A stretch of 11,121 nt of DNA from Spirochaetota bacterium (GTDB lineage: Bacteria > Spirochaetota > Spirochaetia > Treponematales > UBA12059), in contig JAKLIU010000038.1 of assembly GCA_022709445.1 (NCBI GenBank), positions 1 through 11,121 on the forward strand, in the 5' to 3' direction. Shown here piece by piece: positions 6,894 to 11,121 of the stretch. How positions within the stretch are numbered: position 1 is the stretch's first letter; each line of letters opens with the position of its first letter. The notes beneath the pieces were generated by a model. It had not been told where the DNA came from. It saw only the letters and a program-made list of their open reading frames with translations, and did no database searches. The position numbers were made by a program, and so were the translations under genes.

Positions 6894-8327
6894 TCATATC
6901 CCGGCCGGTTCGCGCCCTCCCGCCGCTTCCACCGCGGCTGCCTTGGCGGCCAGGGCCATCCGCTCCGCGACCAGCGCGTCCAGGTCGGCGCTCCCGTCCC
7001 CGAGGCAGCGTTCCAGCCAGGCCAGGTCGGAGGCCAGGTCCGCGCGCTTGCGGGAGGAGCACCATCTCTCCACCCTGGCCCTGCCGGCGGGCGAACCGTA
7101 CACCGCGGCGGCCAGCGCCCTGGAACCGCTCGCGTCCACCGCTCGCCGGAAGATCCGCTCGGGACAGGCCGCCAGGGAGGACATGGGGCTGTCCGCGCGG
7201 ACCAGGGCGTCGAACTCCTCTCGCTTCCGGGCCCGGGCCTGGCCGAGGTAGACGGCCCGCACCAGGGCCGCTCCGGCCGGCGACAGTTCCAGTCTCCCTG
7301 ATCGCATGGCCGCGGCGAGCGAGCCGCAGGCCTCGTCGTTGTTGCGCAGGAAGGCGTCCGCGTCCGGGGCCGCGTTGCTCGCGTCCAGCCAGCCGTCCTC
7401 GAGGACCGCGGCGGGAAAAAGCGGGTCGTTCCGCCCGTGGTCCCAGGACAGGGGCGCGGCGACCCGGCGCTCGCCTGATGCATCGGTCCGGGCGTACAGG
7501 AAGAGGGCACCGAACCGGCCGCCGCGGACCCTGGCGGCCAGGTGGTTCTGGATGACCAGGCGCAGGTCTCCGTCGGACAGCAGGTTGAAGAGCTCGTACA
7601 GGGGCAGGTGGACGCGGCGTCCGTCGGCGGTGTCGAAACCGAAGCCGCGCGAGGACCAGGCGCGGTCGCCGAGCGTGCGGGCCAGGAGAGCGGAAGCGGC
7701 GGCCATGGCGGCGATGGGATCGGCGGCGCCGGCGGGTTCAGGTTCCGCGACCGCTCCCCGGGCCTCCGCGGACTCGAGCCCGGCCCGCAGGAGCGCCGGC
7801 AGCCCCGTGGCGCAGAACGCGACCCCGTCCCCGGGCTTGCCGCGGGCCAGCCAGCGGAAGTCCACGCGGAAGACTGAGCGCCCGGAAAGCGCTGGCGCCG
7901 GGCAGGGTCCCATCCCGAAGGAGGCCGGGACCAGGGCCGGGATGCCTGCCAGGCTCGCCTTCAGGGCGGCTGCCGCCGCCGACGCGATGCCCGGAGCGAA
8001 TCCGGCCGCCGTCCCGGCCACCGGGAGGCACCAGAAGCCGCCCAGGGCGCCGGACGGCGTCTCCGCCTTCCACCGGAACCAGGGCCCCTCGGGAGGCGCC
8101 CGGTCGAAGGCGTCCGGCCCCGTGGACAGGGCGGTGACCCGCGCACGGAACGGGACCTGCCCGGCCTCGAAGCAGAGCGGGAAGACCAGGGAGGCGGCCA
8201 GGGCGTCCATGGGAGGCACCGGTTCCAGCCTGGACAGCGGGCCGACCGGGGTGGCTGCGGCCTGCGGCAGGGATCGCGTCTCGCGAGAACGCCGGGCCAG
8301 CCTGCCCAGCGCGTCCATCAGGCCCAT
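6894..8327 (-). CDS. Unrecognised 477-aa protein with a possible FliG C-terminal-like domain
   Basis: I do not recognise the protein as a whole. It has no signal peptide or membrane segment and is Ala/Gly/Arg-rich, with a low-complexity linker near 185-205. The first half contains an alternating strand-like stretch SVFRVDFRWL (151-160). The C-terminal segment (about 386-465) can be laid by eye along the FliG C-terminal domain: RIFRRAVDASGSRALAAAVYG (391-411) against FliG's 'vLREVDskdLalALKG', then SSRKRADLASDLAWLER (424-440) against 'mSkRAaemlkeDmeylg', then a helix like FliG's last one. A second, weaker FliG-like string, YELFNLLSDGDLRLVIQ, lies at 244-260. This is a motif reading, not a search result. 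It begins 22 nt after the LivJ-type gene; ATG 8325-8327 has AAGG about 9 nt upstream, and Met4 is an alternative start. If the FliG likeness holds, it could touch the flagellar motor or a related assembly. Confidence 0.8.
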   Translation of the reverse strand: MGLMDALGRLARRSRETRSLPQAAATPVGPLSRLEPVPPMDALAASLVFPLCFEAGQVPFRARVTALSTGPDAFDRAPPEGPWFRWKAETPSGALGGFWCLPVAGTAAGFAPGIASAAAAALKASLAGIPALVPASFGMGPCPAPALSGRSVFRVDFRWLARGKPGDGVAFCATGLPALLRAGLESAEARGAVAEPEPAGAADPIAAMAAASALLARTLGDRAWSSRGFGFDTADGRRVHLPLYELFNLLSDGDLRLVIQNHLAARVRGGRFGALFLYARTDASGERRVAAPLSWDHGRNDPLFPAAVLEDGWLDASNAAPDADAFLRNNDEACGSLAAAMRSGRLELSPAGAALVRAVYLGQARARKREEFDALVRADSPMSSLAACPERIFRRAVDASGSRALAAAVYGSPAGRARVERWCSSRKRADLASDLAWLERCLGDGSADLDALVAERMALAAKAAAVEAAGGREPAGI

Positions 8328-8349
8328 TCCGGCATGCCTTCCCGCACGG

Positions 8350-9519
8350 TCACGGAATCGGATCCACCGTGTCGCTGTACACGGCCACTCCGTCCTCGAT
8401 CACCATGATCACGGCGGACTTGACCGGATTCCTGTCCCCGTCAAAGCTCATCCACCCCGTGAACAACTCCAGCTCGGTGGCGGCCAGGGCATCCCTCAGG
8501 GCCGCGCCTTCAGTGCTGCCGGCCCGGTTGATGGCGTGGTACAGGATCAGCATGCTGTCGCAGGCGAGCACCGCGATGACGTCGGGATCGTCGCCGAAAC
8601 GGCCGCGGAACAGCTGCGTGAAGTACTCGGTGTCGGGATCGCCGTCGCCGGAAGCCCAGTGGTTGACGAAGAAGGCGCCTTCCACCGCTTCCCCCCCGTA
8701 CCGTGCCAGCTCGGGGGAGTCCCAGCCGTCGCCGCCCAGGAACTTCCCCTTGTAGCCCAGCTCCCGGGCCTGCACCATGATCAGGGCGGCGTCGTTGTAG
8801 TAATCGGGGATGAAGATGATCTCCGGTCGCTGCTGGATGATCCTGCGCAGCTGGCTGCTGAAATCGGTGGAGCCGGGACCGTGGGTCTGCTCGGCGACGA
8901 TCCTGCCGCCCAGCTTATCGAACATGGTGACGAACTCCCTCGCCAGGCCCGTCGAGTAGTCGTTCCCCATGTCGTAGAGGACGGCCGCCTTGGTCAGGCC
9001 CAGGTACCTGGAGGCGAAGCTCGCGGCCATCACGCCCTGGTACGGGTCCACGAAGCAGGCGCGGAAGATGAAATCCCCGACCTGCGTGACCGCGAGGTTG
9101 GTGGAGGTGGGGCTGAGCATGGGCACGCCGGCTTCCTGGCAGATGGGGGCGATGGCCAGGGACACCTTGGACATGAGCGCTCCAATGATGGCGACCGCGC
9201 CTTCACGTTCTATGAGCCGCCGACACTCCTCCGCGCCCGTGGGCCAATCGCCCCTGTCGTCGGCCATGACCAGGCGGACGGTCCTGCCCAGGATGCCCCC
9301 GGCCTTGTTGATCTCGTCCACCGTCAGCTGGACGCCGCGCTGGATGGATTGGCCGAATATGGCCGCCTCGCCGGTCAGCGGTACCACGCAGCCGATCACG
9401 ATCTCGTCGCGCGCGGCGCCGCCTGAGCCCGCATTTTTGGTCTCCGGGCCGGCCGCCGCCGGGAACGCGGCGAACAGGAGCAGGGCGAGGCAGGGCAGCT
9501 TCAGTGCCAGGTTTTTCAT
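8350..9519 (-). CDS. LivJ-type branched-chain amino-acid/small-ligand periplasmic binding protein (Peripla_BP_6)
   Basis: The 389-aa product has a signal peptide (MKNLALK, hydrophobic core 8-20, likely cut after Ala23) and a full two-lobe type I binding fold. Family marks include IVIGCVVPLTGEAAIFGQ (40-57), GVQLTVDEINKAGGILGR (62-79), VPMLSPTSTN (132-141), the usual ligand carboxylate/amino region, NDYSTGLAREF (186-196) and TDFSSQLRRI (218-227). There is no lipobox Cys. The frame is open to 9570, but ATG 9517-9519 starts a clean signal peptide and follows a GGGGAG site 8 nt upstream. The usual partners LivH, LivM, LivG and LivF are absent; the next gene is the FliG-like unknown and then a second binding protein with a kinase. 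It may therefore serve as a sensor, or pair with a transporter encoded elsewhere. The ligand is unknown; amino acids, amides and urea-like compounds are all known in this family. Confidence 0.95.
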   Translation of the reverse strand: MKNLALKLPCLALLLFAAFPAAAGPETKNAGSGGAARDEIVIGCVVPLTGEAAIFGQSIQRGVQLTVDEINKAGGILGRTVRLVMADDRGDWPTGAEECRRLIEREGAVAIIGALMSKVSLAIAPICQEAGVPMLSPTSTNLAVTQVGDFIFRACFVDPYQGVMAASFASRYLGLTKAAVLYDMGNDYSTGLAREFVTMFDKLGGRIVAEQTHGPGSTDFSSQLRRIIQQRPEIIFIPDYYNDAALIMVQARELGYKGKFLGGDGWDSPELARYGGEAVEGAFFVNHWASGDGDPDTEYFTQLFRGRFGDDPDVIAVLACDSMLILYHAINRAGSTEGAALRDALAATELELFTGWMSFDGDRNPVKSAVIMVIEDGVAVYSDTVDPIP

Positions 9520-9575
9520 GCGGTTCACTCCCCGGACGCACGTGCCGTAAGGCCGCGTCCGTCCATGCAAGGCTT

Positions 9576-9599
9576 AAAAAGCGCCGGGCCGACAGGCGC
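9576..9599 (-). terminator. Weak hairpin with U-run: terminator of the DUF4440 gene or leader attenuator of the LivJ-type gene
   Basis: On the minus strand GCGCC (9595-9599) and GGCGC (9581-9585) can form a 5-bp GC stem around a 9-nt loop, followed by TTTTT (9576-9580). It lies 44 nt after the small gene's stop codon (9644-9646) and 57 nt before the LivJ-type ATG. The stem is short, so it would be a modest terminator. It conflicts with the candidate promoter at 9610-9638, whose transcript would begin only a few bases upstream. Confidence 0.35.
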
Positions 9600-9609
9600 C
9601 GCGCACGGC

Positions 9610-9638
9610 ATCCTAGCCCGCATTTCCGCCGGCCGCAA
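9610..9638 (-). promoter_or_regulatory. Candidate promoter for the LivJ-type gene and signalling operon
   Basis: On the minus strand TTGCGG (9633-9638), a 17-bp spacer and TAGGAT (9610-9615) resemble a sigma-70-type promoter. The -10 is close to the TAGGCT of the pcp promoter and the spacing is the same, which supports both. The leader would be about 84 nt and would contain the hairpin at 9576-9599, so either initiation is followed by attenuation or one of the two calls is wrong. Confidence 0.35.
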
Positions 9639-9643
9639 GCGGT

Positions 9644-10018
9644 TCAGGCCACCGGGCAGTCGACCACGATCTCGTACCGGCCTTCCGCGTTACTGCGCCA
9701 GACGGTCAGGTAGCGCCCCTCCCTGCGCTTCACCTGCCCGTCCTCCATCCAGGTGAACAGGCTGGGCCCCGTGGTGAAGCCCAGGGACCCGTCGTCCGAC
9801 AATGCGCCCAGGTCCGGGGTCCAGTCGATGGCCAGGCGCTCGAGCGCGAAGCTGTCCGCCATGGCCGCACGGATTTCCTCCGGCCCCGTGCGCACCGCCC
9901 GGGCGGAGACCATCCTGCCCTCAGCGCCGAAAGGCTCCACCCAGGCGTCCAGCCCGCGCCTGGCCACGTCGTCCCTGAATTCCCTCTCGCGCTCGAACAG
10001 CGCCGCCGCGTCCTTCAT
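9644..10018 (-). CDS. SnoaL/DUF4440-like NTF2-fold protein
   Basis: This 124-aa cytoplasmic protein has the length and pattern of the DUF4440/SnoaL-like group: an N-terminal helix EREREFRDDVARRGLDAWVE (9-28), FGAEGRMVSA (30-39), TGPEEIRAAM (44-53), WTPDLGALSDDGSLGFTTG (66-84), and the closing strands GRYLTVWRSNAEGRYEIVVD (101-120). The NTF2 fold forms a cone-shaped pocket used by some members for small-molecule binding or catalysis, but no catalytic set can be named here. The ATG at 10016-10018 follows a good GAGGAA site. It lies just after the terminator of the ABC ATPase gene, leaving almost no room for its own promoter, so it may depend on read-through. It does not clearly belong to the signalling operon that follows. 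Family call is firm; function is unknown. Confidence 0.9.
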   Translation of the reverse strand: MKDAAALFEREREFRDDVARRGLDAWVEPFGAEGRMVSARAVRTGPEEIRAAMADSFALERLAIDWTPDLGALSDDGSLGFTTGPSLFTWMEDGQVKRREGRYLTVWRSNAEGRYEIVVDCPVA

Positions 10019-10041
10019 GCGTTCCTCCCCGTGACGTCCGC

Positions 10042-10073
10042 AAAAAGAAGAAGCACGGGTCGCCCCGTGCTTC
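10042..10073 (-). terminator. Strong intrinsic terminator after the ABC ATPase gene
   Basis: On the minus strand GAAGCACGGG (10064-10073) and CCCGTGCTTC (10050-10059) form a perfect 10-bp stem closed by a GCGA tetraloop of the stable GNRA type, followed by TTCTTTTT (10042-10049). It begins 24 nt after the ATPase stop codon (10098-10100). The U-tract is on the minus-strand side, so it acts mainly on leftward transcription. Confidence 0.92.
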
Positions 10074-10097
10074 CTTCAATCCCGATGCCCTCGGGCC

Positions 10098-11121
10098 TCA
10101 GCTCCTGGCTTCCACCAGGGAGACCGGCAGTATGGATTTCTCGGTCTCCATGTCGAAGTACCTGGCCTTGTCCATCACCGGCGAGAAGCGGATGTCCTCG
10201 CCGATCTTGAACAGGTGGTGCGGGGGCAGGCGGGCCACGACCTGGTGGGACGTGGTCTGGGCCCACACGTGGATCTCGGCGCCCAGGGGCTCCACCACGG
10301 TGATGCGCGCCTTGATGTGTTCACCGGTGCTCTTCTCGTCGTAGGGGAGATCCTCCGGCCTGATGCCCAGGAGCACTTCCTTGCCCGCGTAGGGCTTGAG
10401 CGAGGCGACGTGGCCGGCGGCCGGCTTGAGGCGGGAACTGCCTTCGTCCAGCACGATGGTCCCGTTCTCCTCCAGCACCTTGACCGACACGAAATTCATG
10501 GGCGGCGAGCCGATGAACCCGGCCACGAAGCGGTTGATCGGGTGGTTGTACAGGTACAGGGGCGAGCCCACCTGCTGCACCAGGCCGTCCTTCATGACGA
10601 CGATCTTGTCGCCCATGGTCATGGCCTCCACCTGGTCGTGGGTGACGTAGATCATGGTGGCCTGCAGGCGGTTGTGCAGCTCGATGATCTCCGCTCGCAT
10701 CTGCACGCGCAGCTTGGCGTCCAGGTTGGACAGGGGCTCGTCGAAGAGGAAGACCTTGGGGTTGCGCACGATGGCGCGGCCCACGGCCACGCGCTGGCGC
10801 TGGCCGCCGGACAGCTGCTTGGGCTTGCGGTCCAGGTACTTCTCGATGTCCAGGATCCTGGCGGCCTCGCGGACGCGCTTCTCGATCTCTGCCTTGTCGA
10901 TCTTGCGGATCTTGAGGCCGAAGGCCATGTTGTCGTACACGCTCATGTGCGGGTAGAGCGCGTAGTTCTGGAACACCATGGCGATGTTCCTGTCCTTGGG
11001 AGGCACGTCGTTGACCAGTTCGTCGTCGATGCGTATCTCGCCGGAGGTGATGTCCTCGAGGCCCGCTATCATGCGGAGCGTCGTGGACTTGCCGCAGCCG
11101 GACGGGCCCACGAACACGACG
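10098..11121 (-). CDS. ABC transporter ATP-binding protein, MalK/UgpC/MsmX type, N-terminus outside window
   Basis: This cytoplasmic ATPase drives import of sugars or glycerol-phosphate-type solutes with a periplasmic binding protein and two permeases. All ABC motifs are present in order, numbering from the GTG codon at 11115-11117: Walker A GPSGCGKST (4-12), Q-loop MVFQNYALYPHMSV (47-60), signature LSGGQRQRV (102-110), Walker B VFLFDEPLSNLDAKL (122-136) and H-loop VTHDQVEAM (158-166). After about residue 230 comes the regulatory TOBE/OB-fold extension typical of MalK, including LLGIRPEDL. The codon before that GTG is GTC in frame, so the protein runs past the window edge; roughly 35 N-terminal residues should be missing. 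It ends with TGA at 10098-10100 and a strong terminator follows, making it the last gene of its transcript. Enzymes of this type often serve several sugar transporters, so the substrate cannot be named. Confidence 0.97.
   Translation of the reverse strand, partial: VVFVGPSGCGKSTTLRMIAGLEDITSGEIRIDDELVNDVPPKDRNIAMVFQNYALYPHMSVYDNMAFGLKIRKIDKAEIEKRVREAARILDIEKYLDRKPKQLSGGQRQRVAVGRAIVRNPKVFLFDEPLSNLDAKLRVQMRAEIIELHNRLQATMIYVTHDQVEAMTMGDKIVVMKDGLVQQVGSPLYLYNHPINRFVAGFIGSPPMNFVSVKVLEENGTIVLDEGSSRLKPAAGHVASLKPYAGKEVLLGIRPEDLPYDEKSTGEHIKARITVVEPLGAEIHVWAQTTSHQVVARLPPHHLFKIGEDIRFSPVMDKARYFDMETEKSILPVSLVEARS

Noticed and set aside
3152..7251. Several other long plus-strand frames (for example 3152-4249, 4431-6143, 5545-7251) opposite the kinase and receivers
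   Set aside because: They encode low-complexity sequence and mirror genes whose catalytic residues are all in place on the minus strand.
7306..9426. A 706-codon open frame on the plus strand opposite the LivJ-type and FliG-like genes
   Set aside because: Its product is Arg/Pro/Ser/Ala/Gly-rich without motifs and it runs antisense to two genes with good ribosome sites and recognisable domains. Long antisense frames are expected at this GC content.
8350..9519. Lipoprotein signal in the LivJ-type protein
   Set aside because: The Cys at residue 10 is inside the hydrophobic core without a lipobox, and the cleavage region FPAAAG has no Cys.
9520..9570. N-terminal extension of the LivJ-type protein to 9570
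   Set aside because: It would put 17 hydrophilic residues before the signal peptide; ATG 9517-9519 has its own ribosome site.
1..11121. Frequent recurrence of CCAGGGC / GCCCTGG words across the window
   Set aside because: They occur in coding frames as common Ala-Leu-type codon pairs on the minus strand, without fixed spacing, so they reflect codon use and not a repeat family.

Overview
The window is GC-rich bacterial DNA with tightly packed genes. Eleven of the twelve genes lie on the minus strand, so they read right to left here. No stretch over 300 bases lacks a gene, and I see no tRNA, rRNA, CRISPR array, insertion sequence or phage gene. The organism is not named by any marker. The sugar-type ABC ATPase and a possible FliG-like domain would suit a high-GC member of the Spirochaetota, but a deltaproteobacterium or another phylum is possible. 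Treat this as a weak guess.

Right edge (10098-11121): a MalK/UgpC/MsmX-type ABC transporter ATPase, cut at its N-terminus by the window edge and followed by a very clear intrinsic terminator. Next comes a small SnoaL/DUF4440-type (NTF2-fold) protein (9644-10018).

Centre (2891-9519): six consecutive minus-strand genes that look like one signalling operon. In reading order they are: a LivJ-type periplasmic binding protein; an unrecognised 477-aa protein whose C-terminus resembles the FliG C-terminal domain; a family-3 periplasmic solute-binding protein; a two-TM sensor histidine kinase; a stand-alone receiver; and a receiver with an HD-GYP domain (a cyclic-di-GMP phosphodiesterase family). The last four are packed within 7 nt or overlap by 4 nt (ATGA). 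Neither binding protein has a permease or ATPase beside it, so both are better read as ligand sensors than transporter parts. My model is that periplasmic ligands are passed to the kinase, which phosphorylates two paralogous receivers. The outputs would be c-di-GMP turnover and, if the FliG resemblance is real, motility.

Between 2034 and 2882 is the only plus-strand gene, an unnamed protein with a C-terminal phosphoribosyltransferase-like PRPP loop. It converges on the HD-GYP gene with an 8-bp gap and diverges from pcp.

Left edge (1-1923): a pyroglutamate salvage operon, pcp - pxpA - pxpB, with pxpB running off the window. Pcp cuts N-terminal pyroglutamate from peptides, and the PxpABC 5-oxoprolinase hydrolyses it to glutamate using ATP. 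pxpC presumably lies just outside. A TTGACA-17-TAGGCT promoter sits directly upstream of pcp.
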